Numbered from the stretch's first letter, positions 9,355 to 20,106 are shown. The stretch is DNA of 64,000 nucleotides from Bacteroidetes bacterium B1(2017) (GCA_002256395.1 NKJG01000002.1:792789-856788), one strand, 5' to 3'. Made by a program: numbers and translations. The notes: generated from the sequence alone by a model not told the origin.

Positions 9355-10932
9355 ATGAACAGAAAAGAATTTATCGGAAAAAGTATAGGTGCAGGAATGC
9401 TGCCTCTAGTTATAAATGGGTTTTCGTTGCAAGCCTTTGCCGAATCGCCCATGAGCGAGTTTTTAAACAAAGCTGGCAACGAAGACCATGTTTTAGTATT
9501 GATCCAACTCAATGGAGGAAATGATGGATTAAACACCGTTATACCCTTGGATCAATATAGCAAGCTCATGAATGCGCGTGCTAATATTACCATTGCCGAA
9601 CCAAAGGTTTTACCATTAACTGGAACAAGCGCTACAGGCCTTCATCCATCATTAGGTTCGGTACGAAACCTATATGATAATGGCTATGTAAGCATATTGC
9701 AAAGTGTGGGTTATCCCAACCAAGATTACTCGCATTTTAGATCAACCGATATTTGGTTAACCGCAAGTGATGCCGACCAATATGTTGAAACAGGTTGGAT
9801 GGGAAGATACTTAGATACACAATTCCCAGGCTTTCCGGTAGGATACCCAAATGCCACGCATACCGATCCACCAGCCATACAAATTGGCTATATGGTATCG
9901 CCCGCTTTGCAAGGTATAAATATGAGTTTGGGTATGAGTATTACCGACCCAACCAATTTCTATCAGTTTGTTAGTGGAACGGTTGACCCAGCGCCAAGCA
10001 CACCTATGGGTCATGAGTTAAGTTTTGTGAGATTAGTAGCGCAACAAACCCAACAATATTCGGGCAGTGTTAAAGGTGCGGCCGATAAAGCTACTAACAA
10101 AAGTACTTTATACCCTGCAGCAGGTACCAACACCTTAGCAGATCAATTAAAAATAGTTGCTAGGTTAATTGCAGGCGACTTAAAAACCAAAGTATATATT
10201 GTAAACCTAGGAGGCTTTGATACTCACTCGGCGCAGGTTAGTGGCACAGGAACCGATGTGGGTGTACACGCAACCTTGTTAGCAAAATTATCGGAAGGTA
10301 TTAACGCCTTTCAAGACGATTTAAAACAATTAGCTATAGAGGACCGTGTTTTGGGAATGACCTTTTCTGAGTTTGGCCGACGTATTAGAAGCAATGATAG
10401 TTTAGGAACCGATCATGGCGCAGCCGCTCCCCTATTTGTATTTGGTAAAAAAGTGAATGGAGGAATTTATGGAGCCAACCCACTTATACCCGATCAGCCA
10501 ACAGGTGGAGACAATATTCCTATGCAAATAGATTTTAGAACTGTGTATGCAAGTATTTTAAAAGACTGGTTTGGCGTAAGCGATGCCGATATGAATACCG
10601 TTTTACTTAAATCATTTAGTACACTACCGTTTGTGAATACTAACACTAGCGGTGCTGGTGAATTAGTGGCAAAACAAAAGTTTACTCTTAGCAACTATCC
10701 AAACCCTGCGCAAAACTTCACCACCATTCGGTTCAGCGCAATTGGTGAGCGTGTAAGTATGGTATTGCTAGATGCCAATGGAAGAGAATTAGTACAGCTA
10801 TGCAATGAGGTATACCCTAGCGGTGAGCATGAACTGCATGTAAACACCGAGCATTTGGCCAGTGGCATATATTATTACCAAATGCAAAATGGTGCTCAGG
10901 TAATGAGCAATAAATTAGTGATTAGGCGTTAA
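9355..10932 (+). CDS. DUF1501 family protein with T9SS type A C-terminal domain, 525 aa
   Basis: The N-terminus (MNRKEFIGKSIGAGMLPLVI) is a membrane-directing leader. DUF1501, a sulfatase/alkaline-phosphatase-like fold, covers roughly residues 45-430: LIQLNGGNDGLNTVIP near the start, VYIVNLGGFDTHS in the middle, and SEFGRRIRSNDSLGTDHGAA, a typical metal-binding-like end motif. A type A T9SS sorting domain follows (NYPNPAQNFTTIRF ... LVIRR). It is therefore a surface or secreted partner of the upstream DUF1800 protein. Its stop region overlaps the convergent lipB stop by 11 bp. Confidence 0.9.
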   Translation: MNRKEFIGKSIGAGMLPLVINGFSLQAFAESPMSEFLNKAGNEDHVLVLIQLNGGNDGLNTVIPLDQYSKLMNARANITIAEPKVLPLTGTSATGLHPSLGSVRNLYDNGYVSILQSVGYPNQDYSHFRSTDIWLTASDADQYVETGWMGRYLDTQFPGFPVGYPNATHTDPPAIQIGYMVSPALQGINMSLGMSITDPTNFYQFVSGTVDPAPSTPMGHELSFVRLVAQQTQQYSGSVKGAADKATNKSTLYPAAGTNTLADQLKIVARLIAGDLKTKVYIVNLGGFDTHSAQVSGTGTDVGVHATLLAKLSEGINAFQDDLKQLAIEDRVLGMTFSEFGRRIRSNDSLGTDHGAAAPLFVFGKKVNGGIYGANPLIPDQPTGGDNIPMQIDFRTVYASILKDWFGVSDADMNTVLLKSFSTLPFVNTNTSGAGELVAKQKFTLSNYPNPAQNFTTIRFSAIGERVSMVLLDANGRELVQLCNEVYPSGEHELHVNTEHLASGIYYYQMQNGAQVMSNKLVIRR

Positions 10933-11626
10933 AGGCAAAGCCAAATTGGCGAGCAATGTTTGCTTTTAATTTGGCCGATACTTCCTCAAAGTTGGGTTTA
11001 AAACCTAGCTCTCGCTCCATGCTGGTTACATCTTTATCATCAATACCACACGGAATAATGTTTTTGAAATAGCCTAAATCGGGATGAATATTAAAGGCAA
11101 AGCCATGCATGGTAACCCAGCGACTGCAGCGCACGCCCATGGCACATATTTTACGCGCTGTTGGTTTATCGGGGTCTATCCAAACACCGGTATAGCCCTC
11201 ATATCGATCGCCTTTTATGCCATACTCGGCAAGTGTTATAATAATAGCCTCTTCTAAGTAGCGTAGGTATTTATGGATATCGGTAAAAAACTGTTCCAAA
11301 TCAAAAATGGGGTAGCCTACCAATTGGCCCGGACCGTGATAGGTTATATCACCACCTCTATTAATGGGGTAATACGTAGCATTTACTCTTTTTAAACCCT
11401 CCTCGTCTAATAACAAGTTTTCTTTCTTGCCACTTTTACCCAAGGTATACACGTGAGGGTGTTGGCAAAACACAAGGGTATTGGCTAAGAGTGTATGTTG
11501 CTCGGTAGCCAATTCGCGTTGCGCAAATTTATGATCTACCATACCTTTAAAAAGTGCTTCTTGTTTATCCCAGGCTTGTTGATAGTCTATTTCACCCCAG
11601 TTACTAAAGTTAACTACAGGTTCCAT
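10922..11626 (-). CDS. lipB: lipoyl(octanoyl) transferase LipB, 234 aa
   Basis: Transfers octanoyl groups from acyl carrier protein to lipoyl domains of 2-oxoacid dehydrogenases and GcvH, the first step of lipoate synthesis in the cytoplasm. Signatures are HPHVYTLGKSG at 57-67, the family motif RGGDITYHGPGQL at 90-102, catalytic Lys159 in ARKICAMG, and catalytic Cys193 in IIPCGI. Length is standard. Its ATG is directly adjacent to the stop codon of terC (11626), indicating an operon terC-lipB. Confidence 0.95.
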   Translation of the reverse strand: MEPVVNFSNWGEIDYQQAWDKQEALFKGMVDHKFAQRELATEQHTLLANTLVFCQHPHVYTLGKSGKKENLLLDEEGLKRVNATYYPINRGGDITYHGPGQLVGYPIFDLEQFFTDIHKYLRYLEEAIIITLAEYGIKGDRYEGYTGVWIDPDKPTARKICAMGVRCSRWVTMHGFAFNIHPDLGYFKNIIPCGIDDKDVTSMERELGFKPNFEEVSAKLKANIARQFGFAFNA

Positions 11627-12393
11627 TATTTATAAATATCTTTAAGCGTAACAGGTTTTTCTATTTTCTTCTTGCGCATTTTCATGTTCAAGAGTTCTAC
11701 CATAACAGAGAAAGCCATACCAAAATACACATATCCTTTTAGGTTATAATGTTCGGCAATTTCATGGCTCCAACCTTCTACTAAAAGCATAATACCAATT
11801 ACTAATAAGAATGCTAAGGCTAATAGTTTAATACTAGGATGTTGGTTTATAAAATTGGCAATTGAACCCGAGAAGAAGAGCATAATAATCATAGAGAAAA
11901 TTACGGCAAGTATCATAACGGGTAATTCCTGAGCCAAGCCTACGGCCGTAATAATAGAATCGAACGAAAAAACAATATCAATTAAGATAACCATTAACAC
12001 TACGTTCCAAAAAGTTGGAGGAACCTTAGCGCTAGTTTCTTCGCCCTCATCTTCTAATAACTCGTAAATTTCTAGCGTACTCTTATAAAGCAAGAACAAG
12101 CCACCCGATAACAAAATAATATCGCGCCAGCTAATGCCATGATCGAGTATATAAAATATTGGATTTTTAAGCGAGTGAACGATATAGCTTATAAAAGCTA
12201 GCAAAATTATTCGAATGAATAGCGCGAAGAACAGACCTAGTTTACGTGCTTTGTTTTGATTTTCTTTCGGAAGCTTGGAGGTAACCAAAGAAATGAAAAT
12301 TACATTGTCTATACCCAACACAATTTCCATTACGGTTAAGGTAATTAACGATATCCAAGTAGATGCTTTCAGAAATAACTCTAACAAATCCAT
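11626..12393 (-). CDS. TerC family integral membrane protein, 255 aa
   Basis: Seven or so hydrophobic helices with the TerC signatures: VMEIVLGIDNVIFISLVTSK near residues 21-40, and DIVFSFDSIITAVGLAQ, where the acidic residues in the membrane are characteristic. The family is associated with metal (manganese) export and tellurite resistance, and with metalation of exported proteins. C-terminal KMRKKKIEKP is a cytosolic basic tail. It overlaps lipB by one base and lies 44 bp downstream of miaA on the same strand, so miaA-terC-lipB may form one transcript. Confidence 0.88.
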   Translation of the reverse strand: MDLLELFLKASTWISLITLTVMEIVLGIDNVIFISLVTSKLPKENQNKARKLGLFFALFIRIILLAFISYIVHSLKNPIFYILDHGISWRDIILLSGGLFLLYKSTLEIYELLEDEGEETSAKVPPTFWNVVLMVILIDIVFSFDSIITAVGLAQELPVMILAVIFSMIIMLFFSGSIANFINQHPSIKLLALAFLLVIGIMLLVEGWSHEIAEHYNLKGYVYFGMAFSVMVELLNMKMRKKKIEKPVTLKDIYK

Positions 12394-12437
12394 ACGTGTA
12401 AATGCAGGCGCGAAAATACAAATTTTCTACATACTTT

Positions 12438-13328
12438 CTAAGCCCCTAAACTATGGACCCAAGCGCGTATATCTCCTTGATTTTCCGCATTAAACCATTT
12501 AATCTCGGTATCGGCCTTAAACCAGGTGAGCTGACGTTTGGCATAATTTCGGGTATGTTGTTTAATTAATTCCACTGCTCGTTCTAAAGAATGTTCGCCC
12601 GCAAAATGCGCAAATAATTCATTGTAGCCAACCGTTTGCAGCGCGTTTAACTGGCGTAATGGAAACAAACTTTTAGCCTCTTCATACAAGCCTTGTTCCA
12701 TCATTATATCTACTCGCTTATTAATGCGCTCATATAATTTTTCGCGAGGCATTTCTAAACCAATCTTTACAATAGTAAAGGGTCTTAGCTTCTTTACCTG
12801 ATTTGTTATGCCGCCTTGTTTGTGCAATTCAATAGCGCGCATAAGGCGTTGAGGATTTTGTATATCCAGTGTGGCATACTTCTCTGCATCTAATGCCTTC
12901 ATCTGTCCTTGTAACCAAGTTATTCCATGGGTTTCAAAGTTCTCAATAAGCTCATTACGCAAAGCTAAATTAGCGGCAGGCATTTCGTTAAGGCCTTCGC
13001 AGAGTGCTTTAATATATAAGCCAGAGCCGCCAATGGCAATTACGGTTTCTTTGCCTTGGGCAAATAGTTCGTCTATCTTTACTAAAGCCTCGCGCTCAAA
13101 ATCACCCGCCGAGTAATAGTCGTTTACCGAACGGTTATTAATAAAATGATGTGGCACTAAGGCCAATTCTTCTGCGCTAGGTTTGGCTGTACCAATGCTC
13201 ATCTCGCGGTAAAACTGACGCGAGTCGGTTGAAATAATTTCTGTTTGGAGGGATAAAGCAAGGTCCAACGACAATTGAGTTTTACCAATTGCCGTTGGAC
13301 CGTTTATAACCAATACTGTTTTACGCAT
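12438..13328 (-). CDS. miaA: tRNA dimethylallyltransferase MiaA, 296 aa
   Basis: Adds a dimethylallyl group to N6 of adenosine 37 in tRNAs that read codons beginning with U. The P-loop GPTAIGKT is at residues 10-17; STDSRQFYREMSIGTAKPS, VIAIGGSGLYIKAL and QNPQRLMRAIE are further MiaA motifs, and the C-terminus has the usual RNYAKRQLTWFK. I start at the ATG at 13326-13328 because family members begin just before the P-loop. The frame is open 18 codons further (to 13382), which would overlap the upstream giant gene. Confidence 0.95.
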   Translation of the reverse strand: MRKTVLVINGPTAIGKTQLSLDLALSLQTEIISTDSRQFYREMSIGTAKPSAEELALVPHHFINNRSVNDYYSAGDFEREALVKIDELFAQGKETVIAIGGSGLYIKALCEGLNEMPAANLALRNELIENFETHGITWLQGQMKALDAEKYATLDIQNPQRLMRAIELHKQGGITNQVKKLRPFTIVKIGLEMPREKLYERINKRVDIMMEQGLYEEAKSLFPLRQLNALQTVGYNELFAHFAGEHSLERAVELIKQHTRNYAKRQLTWFKADTEIKWFNAENQGDIRAWVHSLGA

Positions 13329-13359
13329 GCTGCGAAAGAAAGCAAAAAAGTTGAAATCC

Positions 13360-16300
13360 TTAAGGAGCCACTGTTTCGGCAATCCTTAAGAACTGAGTTT
13401 GATCGTTTATTTTTACTTTTACAATATAAATACCTGCAGAAGTTTGTGAGCTCTTAGCATCAAACACATATTCTGCCTTACCTGCTTTTAACTCGGTATT
13501 TTCTTGCATGGTTTCAACCAATCTTCCACTCATATCAAACACTTCTATACTAACATTAGATGCTTGAAGTAATTGGAATGAGATGGTACATGTACCTTGG
13601 AATGGATTAGGATACGCTCTTAACTTACTAGCATTTCCAAATACTTCTTCTATACCTACCGAGTTCATGTTTATATCCATAGAACTATCTTTAACACAAC
13701 CTGCAGGACTAGTAGCATGAAGTGTTACCGTATAGGTTCCATTAGCAGCATAGAAATGGTTTGGTCTTCCGTAAGTGCTTGAGTCGCCATCGCCAAAATA
13801 CCATTTGTAACTTAAGCCTGTTTGTGCAGGTATACAAGTTACACCACCGCCCATTAATACGGCGTCGAAGTAAGCAGTAGGCAATGGATTAACCGTTACA
13901 TTTCTAAAGGTAGAGGCAGTACATCCCGAACCATTCATTGAATCTACCAGGTAAACAGTTCCAGTACCTGCTGGTCCCCACTGAATGTTTACACTGCTAG
14001 TACCGTTGGCACTAACAATAGTACCACCAATAGCCGACCAAATAAAGGTTCTATTAGGGTTGTTTATAGTTCCATACATAGCAGTTGCGCCTGTACAAAT
14101 TACATTAGCACCCGAAATAATAGCTGTTGGGTTGGTAATAATAGATACTATAAACGGTACCGTTACAGTTTTACAACCTGTAGTTTCTATACTATCAATT
14201 ACTACCACAGTTCCCGTTCCAATGCCACCCCAAAGTACCGTAATACTTGCACTTCCTTGACCACTAACAATAGTACCACCCGAAACCGACCACGTATAAA
14301 CTCTACCCGTATTTAATGGAGTAGAATAGGTTGCAGTTGAATTGGCGCAAGTACTGTTTGAACCTGTAATAACTGGTGTTGGACTAGCAATTTTACTTAC
14401 CAAGAAATCTGGCGTAGTTGCGCTACAGCCACCAATTACAGAATCCATTACGGTAAGTATACCAAGTCCAGCGCCACCCCAAGTTACATTAAGAGCAGCA
14501 GTACCTTGGCCATTAATAATTGTTCCACCAGTAATGGTCCAAGTATAATAATGACCCGTATTAGCTGGTGTGGTATAATTGGTATTGATACCAGCACATA
14601 AAATATTGGTTCCAGAAATAACCGGAATTGGATTAGCATTAATTGTTACGGCAAAAGGAGTACTCGTAGCTTTACAACCCGATCCGTTTACCGAATCCAT
14701 TACGGTAATTGAACCAGAACCTAATGCTCCCCAAGTAACAGTAATGGCCGCAGTACCTTGTCCGCTAGCAATGGTTCCACCTGTTACATTCCAAACATAG
14801 GTTCTACCCGTATTGGCTGGAGTTGAATAACTAGTAGTGCTAGATGCACATACCGTAGCAGCACCAGAAATTACTGGAGTTGAATTATTATTGATAACAA
14901 CCTTATAAGGAGATGTGGTCGTTTTACATCCACCACCTGTTACCGAATCTTTAACCGTTAAAGTTCCTGTTCCGGCAGCACCCCAATTAATTGTTACTTG
15001 CGAAGTACCCTGACCTGTAGCTATGGTACCGCCTGTAACAGTCCAGAAATAGGTTCTACCTGTATTTAGAGGCGTATTATAAATAGCAGAAGTACCAGAA
15101 CATAAAGTATCCTTACCAGTGATTACTGGCGTAGGGTTTGGATTAATTGTAACATTAAATCCGGCAGAGGTTCCTTTACATCCAGTGGTATTATTTGAAT
15201 CGGTAACCACTAATGAACCCGCACCAGCAGCACCCCATGTTATGGTAACCGTTGCGGTTCCATTACCAGCCGTAATGCCACCACCTGTTGCTACCCAATT
15301 ATAGGTATGACCAGTGCCCGATGCAATACTATAGGTAGTAATGCGCCCTGCACAAACAGAATTTAAGCCTGATATTACTGGGTTTGGATTAGCATTTACC
15401 AATACATTTAAAGTAGGAGAAGTTCCTTTACAACCAGCTACGTTAATTGAATCTGTTACACGCAAGGTGCCCGTTCCAGCAGCTGTCCATGTAACAACCA
15501 CACTAGAAGTACCCTGGCCCAATGAAATGGTTCCGCCAGTAACAAGCCAAGTATAGGTATGTCCGCTTGTATTGGTAGTAGTATAAATTTTTGTGGTACC
15601 ATTACATAAGGTATCCTCGCCCACAATTACAGGAGCAGGAATGGCATTTTTGGTCACACCAATTGAGCTTGAACCTTTACAACCTGTGGCGTTTACAGAG
15701 TCTATAGCTTGTACCGAACCAAGTCCCGCAGCACCCCATGAAACGGTAATGCTATCAGTACCCTGACCCAATACAATTGTACCACCATTAACAGTCCATC
15801 TGTAGGTTCGGCCTGTATTTTTAGTAACAGAGTAAATAGAAGCGGTATTAGCACATACACTTGTTGGGCCTGCTACTAGCGGCGCTGGAGTAGCATTAAT
15901 AGTTACTGGAACTACCGCGCTTAGGGCATAACAATGAGTAGCATTTATAGAATCTAATACCTGAACCGAACCACTGCTAAAGCTTGCTAACCAGGATACA
16001 GAAATACTAGAAGTACCTTGACCCGAAAGAATGGTTCCGTTTACAACTGTCCAACGATAGGTATGGCCGCTTGCACTCGTTATAGAATAGGTTCCAGAAC
16101 TACCACCACAAACAGATACTGGACCAGCGGGAGTTGGAGTAGGAGTTGGAAGTACAACCACCACTTGTGTATCAATACCAAAACATCCAGTGGCAAGTAC
16201 CGAATCTTTTACAATTAAATTATGAGAGCCTAAAGAAGTCCAAATTACATTTATGCTATCGGCACCTTGGTTTAAGATAGAACCACCAAGTACCGACCAT

Positions 16301-19300
16301 GTATAGCTATGACCAGCATTCTTAGCCGTTTGATATACCTGTTGTGAACCATTACATACACTGTCTTTTCCAAACACAATTGGAGTTGGATTAGCTAACA
16401 CACGAATGGTATCGGTTGGTGAAAAGGCCTTACAGCCAGTAGTGTTTACAGAATCTTGTACAAGTAAAATACCATTGCCTGCACTTGGCCAAGTAACTAC
16501 TATGGTATCGTTGGTTTGACCCGAAACAATGGTTCCCCCCCCTACTATCCATCTGTAGCTGCGACCTGCATTGCTAGGTGTAATATATTGATGCGTTGTA
16601 CCCGCACATACAGTGTCTTTGCCACTTACCAAAGGAGTTGGCAATGTATTAACCGTAACATTAAATACAGAGCTTAACGTTTTACAAGTTGTGGCACGTA
16701 CAGAGTCTAATACTTGCACGGTGCCTGTTGGCAAGGTAGTATTAAAGGTAACTGCTATAGAAGCTGTGCCTTGTCCCGATACAATTGTGGCATTGCTAGA
16801 AACACTCCAAGTATAGCTATGACCCGCAATAGACGTAAGGGAATAAGTATAGGTATTTAATGGACAAACAGAACTGTTACCTGTTACAACAGGAGTTGGA
16901 TTTGGAGCCACCAATACACTTAAAGAGCCCGATGAACTTTTACAACCAGTGGTTGAATTAGAATCTACCACCAACATTATTCTGGTTGCAGCACCTGCCC
17001 AAGCAACATAAATAGAATCTGTACCTTGTCCGTTTTGGATTGCCCCACCCGGAACAGTCCAGGTAAACACGTGGCCTGAAGCGGCAGGAACTCTATAGCC
17101 ACGGAAGCTAGAAACGCAAACGGTGTCTTCTCCTGTAATAAGAGGTGCACTTGGGTTGGCAAGAATTGTTACGTTATATAAACCAGTAGTTGTTTTACAA
17201 CCGGTAGCATTTACCGAATCGCTTACTTGCAAAGTACCTGGGCCAGCAGCACCCCAAACAACGGTAATACTATCTGTGTTTTGTCCAAAGCTTATAGCAC
17301 CACCAGAAACTGTCCAGCGGTAGGTTCGACCCAAGTTTTTAGCCGTTTTATATGAGGCCGATTTACCAGAGCAAACGCTTGTTAAACCTGTAATAGCAGG
17401 AGTTGGATTTGGGTTAAGGATTAAGAAAGTAGTATCTCTACCAATACAACCCAATGCAGTTTGTACCGCCACGCTAATAGAACCGCCCACCTTCGCATAA
17501 ATGCTTGAGGTAGTATCGCCGGTGCTCCAAAGGTAATGCGTATAAATTGGGTTAACGGCTAAGAACATACTATCGCCGCAGGTTCTATTGGTATCTATTA
17601 AAGTTAATGAGAACGGACTACAGAAGGTAAAGCCTGCTAGCGTGTCTGATCCAAATGGGTTCACCACAACTACAGAACCTGTAGCGCCAGAACCTAAGAT
17701 GGCATTAATTAAGGTATCGCCCACAAGGGTATATGAAGTAGCGTTGGTTCCGCCAAAACTTACTAGGCTAGTGCCTGTAAAATTAAAGCCTCTAATTTGA
17801 ATGGTATTACCTGGTCCGCCCGAAACCGGTGAGAAAGACGTAATATTAGGAATGGCCAAATAGGTAAAGCCAGATAAAGTGGCTGTTCCAATACCGGTTT
17901 GAACCAATACATTGCCACTGCTCCCTTTATTTACAATAGCCTTAATTCTGGTTGAAGAAGTAACCGTGTAAGATAACGCGTTGGTTCCGCCAAACTTAAC
18001 CGCAGTAGCGCCCGTAAAATTAGTACCCGTAATAATTACCGAATCGCCATAGGTGGCAGATGTTGGGGTAAAGCTAGTAATATCTGGGTTTACCGCATTA
18101 TCCCAATTGGCATAGGTATACCAAGATTCTGCACCTGTTATTAAATCAATATCCGAATCGATGGCAGAAGTGTTATAGGCCGAAACTGAAATGTTATCTA
18201 TATTTTCTAGAACAGAAATTTTGCAAAAGGTATCTGTCAGGGTATTCTTTACTTGGGCAAAGAACACACCATTAAAATCTCCATAATTAACTTTATATCC
18301 TGCAACGTTCTCCCCTACTTTTCTTGGCCAATAAACTATAACACTATCACCCACTATGCGTTTAAGCGGATTAATAACAGTAGATATTGGGCAATCTGTG
18401 CGCGGGGTAGCAGAGAATGGCACTACAGATAATTGACCTTGGTTAACATCATCTAATACATCGTAAATTAAACCTTGAATAGCAGCGTTATTGTAAGTAC
18501 CAGTAGTTTTCCAAAAGCAATTTTCGCTAGGTACAACGGTGGTATTATTATTATTAATAAGTTGCATAAGGTAGCTATAACCTGTATTGGTCATAAGGTT
18601 GTTTTGAGCCACGCTAGCTGGTGAAGTACCATCAAACTTAAGTAAGGCAGAAGTGCTAGAAGCGGTGTTATTACCAGAGAAAGAGTTCTTATTAATTTCG
18701 GCCGTTGTAAAGCCACCGTAGTAATTAAAGATTACTGGCGCAGTATTATTACTAAACTGGTTAAAGTTAACATATTGCTTTTGGTACGATTTAAAAATAG
18801 AATTTGTACCTGTATGATAAGCTATAACATTATTGGTAATACTATCTATAGCACCCCAAAAGGCAGCACCTTCTGTGGCGGTATTATTCATAAATATATT
18901 ATTATAAATTTTACCACCCGTAAGGGCAGGAATATCAGAGGCAATACCTCCCCCATTGGTAGCGCTATTGTTATAAATTAAGTTGAAAAATATTCTAGCT
19001 CTAGCATCGGTAAAAATACCGCCACCATTGGCCGAAAGGGAATTGGTATTGTCGTGAATATTTGAGTTAAAGATAGTGGTAAAAGCTCCTCCCGTAGTAT
19101 TTACCACCGCTATACCTGCACCTGTATTAAATCCAATTTCGCAACTATCAATATATACTTCACTGTTTGAGAAACGGATATTAATACCTGCGGCATTATT
19201 AAGATAATTAACATTGCTTGCACCAGCCGCGCAGTTCTGAACCGTGCAATTGCTAATAACAATTTTTGACGTGGCCGATTTTGAGTAGATACCTGGGTAG

Positions 19301-19827
19301 GCACAATTAATAATTCTGGCATTGCGTATATAGGGCTGACCCAAGCCTGTTGTGGCAATGGCACCATACACCCCACTTGTTGAACTACCTGCATATTGGA
19401 TATCTACATTATTAAGGATAGACCCCGATACATAGGTATTGGCTACACTATAGGTAGCAGGTGTGGCATTAGCACCAAAGGAAATTCCTCCCCAAAAACC
19501 GGGTGTAGGCGAAAACGAATTGGCGGTAAACGTAATACCTGGTCCAAATGGATCGGAGGCAATAAGCTGACCCAAAACCAATAAACTGGTATTGGATGTA
19601 AATGCCAGTGTTACGCCCGATTCAATGGTTAAAGTAGTACCATTTGTAACAACCAAGTTACCCGTAATAACATAGGGGCTACCTGCCAAGGTAAAGGTTG
19701 AATCGGCTGTAAGGAATCCGCTCACAAAAGTTTGTGCTTTAGCAAGGGGAGCATAAAAAAGAATTACAGTTAGTAGTACTACTCTCAGTAATTGACTTGT
19801 AAATTTTGATACCATATGTATGTTCAC
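13360..19827 (-). CDS. giant secreted repeat protein with beta-helix, IPT/TIG, 14 Ig-like repeats, PKD and T9SS domain, 2155 aa
   Basis: A signal peptide (about residues 1-31, ending APLAKAQ) is followed by a right-handed parallel beta-helix (about 35-420, rich in NN, GGI and YNN ladders). Next come two IPT/TIG domains (about 590-760; SFTPTSATYGDSVIITGTNF and SFSPVSGGPGNTIQIRGFNF), then 14 tandem repeats of about 80 residues. A PKD domain (KWYFGDGDSS) and a type A T9SS domain (AYPNPFQGTCTISF) close it. The repeats follow NPTPVITGKDTVC ... GRTYRWTVTGG ... GQGT ... W(G/S)AAG.G ... DSV..TGCK, with two Cys each. This design suggests a surface adhesin or fibre. An in-frame ATG at 19815 (MVSKFTS) is an equally plausible start. 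Confidence 0.9.
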   Translation of the reverse strand: MNIHMVSKFTSQLLRVVLLTVILFYAPLAKAQTFVSGFLTADSTFTLAGSPYVITGNLVVTNGTTLTIESGVTLAFTSNTSLLVLGQLIASDPFGPGITFTANSFSPTPGFWGGISFGANATPATYSVANTYVSGSILNNVDIQYAGSSTSGVYGAIATTGLGQPYIRNARIINCAYPGIYSKSATSKIVISNCTVQNCAAGASNVNYLNNAAGINIRFSNSEVYIDSCEIGFNTGAGIAVVNTTGGAFTTIFNSNIHDNTNSLSANGGGIFTDARARIFFNLIYNNSATNGGGIASDIPALTGGKIYNNIFMNNTATEGAAFWGAIDSITNNVIAYHTGTNSIFKSYQKQYVNFNQFSNNTAPVIFNYYGGFTTAEINKNSFSGNNTASSTSALLKFDGTSPASVAQNNLMTNTGYSYLMQLINNNNTTVVPSENCFWKTTGTYNNAAIQGLIYDVLDDVNQGQLSVVPFSATPRTDCPISTVINPLKRIVGDSVIVYWPRKVGENVAGYKVNYGDFNGVFFAQVKNTLTDTFCKISVLENIDNISVSAYNTSAIDSDIDLITGAESWYTYANWDNAVNPDITSFTPTSATYGDSVIITGTNFTGATAVKFGGTNALSYTVTSSTRIKAIVNKGSSGNVLVQTGIGTATLSGFTYLAIPNITSFSPVSGGPGNTIQIRGFNFTGTSLVSFGGTNATSYTLVGDTLINAILGSGATGSVVVVNPFGSDTLAGFTFCSPFSLTLIDTNRTCGDSMFLAVNPIYTHYLWSTGDTTSSIYAKVGGSISVAVQTALGCIGRDTTFLILNPNPTPAITGLTSVCSGKSASYKTAKNLGRTYRWTVSGGAISFGQNTDSITVVWGAAGPGTLQVSDSVNATGCKTTTGLYNVTILANPSAPLITGEDTVCVSSFRGYRVPAASGHVFTWTVPGGAIQNGQGTDSIYVAWAGAATRIMLVVDSNSTTGCKSSSGSLSVLVAPNPTPVVTGNSSVCPLNTYTYSLTSIAGHSYTWSVSSNATIVSGQGTASIAVTFNTTLPTGTVQVLDSVRATTCKTLSSVFNVTVNTLPTPLVSGKDTVCAGTTHQYITPSNAGRSYRWIVGGGTIVSGQTNDTIVVTWPSAGNGILLVQDSVNTTGCKAFSPTDTIRVLANPTPIVFGKDSVCNGSQQVYQTAKNAGHSYTWSVLGGSILNQGADSINVIWTSLGSHNLIVKDSVLATGCFGIDTQVVVVLPTPTPTPAGPVSVCGGSSGTYSITSASGHTYRWTVVNGTILSGQGTSSISVSWLASFSSGSVQVLDSINATHCYALSAVVPVTINATPAPLVAGPTSVCANTASIYSVTKNTGRTYRWTVNGGTIVLGQGTDSITVSWGAAGLGSVQAIDSVNATGCKGSSSIGVTKNAIPAPVIVGEDTLCNGTTKIYTTTNTSGHTYTWLVTGGTISLGQGTSSVVVTWTAAGTGTLRVTDSINVAGCKGTSPTLNVLVNANPNPVISGLNSVCAGRITTYSIASGTGHTYNWVATGGGITAGNGTATVTITWGAAGAGSLVVTDSNNTTGCKGTSAGFNVTINPNPTPVITGKDTLCSGTSAIYNTPLNTGRTYFWTVTGGTIATGQGTSQVTINWGAAGTGTLTVKDSVTGGGCKTTTSPYKVVINNNSTPVISGAATVCASSTTSYSTPANTGRTYVWNVTGGTIASGQGTAAITVTWGALGSGSITVMDSVNGSGCKATSTPFAVTINANPIPVISGTNILCAGINTNYTTPANTGHYYTWTITGGTIINGQGTAALNVTWGGAGLGILTVMDSVIGGCSATTPDFLVSKIASPTPVITGSNSTCANSTATYSTPLNTGRVYTWSVSGGTIVSGQGSASITVLWGGIGTGTVVVIDSIETTGCKTVTVPFIVSIITNPTAIISGANVICTGATAMYGTINNPNRTFIWSAIGGTIVSANGTSSVNIQWGPAGTGTVYLVDSMNGSGCTASTFRNVTVNPLPTAYFDAVLMGGGVTCIPAQTGLSYKWYFGDGDSSTYGRPNHFYAANGTYTVTLHATSPAGCVKDSSMDINMNSVGIEEVFGNASKLRAYPNPFQGTCTISFQLLQASNVSIEVFDMSGRLVETMQENTELKAGKAEYVFDAKSSQTSAGIYIVKVKINDQTQFLRIAETVAP

Positions 19828-20106
19828 TATTTAGGAGGAAACGAAAGGGGTAAATTTCGACTAAGAATCTGAGGCTAGCAATGATATTTATCAACGTATA
19901 AACACCGTATGATGTTCAAAGATAAGGAATAAGACATTATTTTCAAGGGAGAAGGTTGCTGGTTGCTGGTGCGCGTCATCCTGAGCTTGTCAAAGGAGAC
20001 GCTGGTTGCAGTAATTAACCACAGAGGCCACAAAGGGAGGAACAAAGGGCACAAAGCATATTAGCGAGAAAAATTGAGAAAGAGTTTCTTGACGTTCTCC
20101 CATACC

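Noticed and set aside
15119..15304. ORFs on the + strand opposite the giant adhesin gene (e.g. 13985-14260, 14579-14800, 15119-15304)
   Set aside because: They are antisense shadows of the repeats and resemble each other for that reason alone.
13880..17420. CRISPR or satellite DNA with about 250-bp period
   Set aside because: The periodicity lies in an open frame and comes from the 14 protein repeats of the giant T9SS protein.
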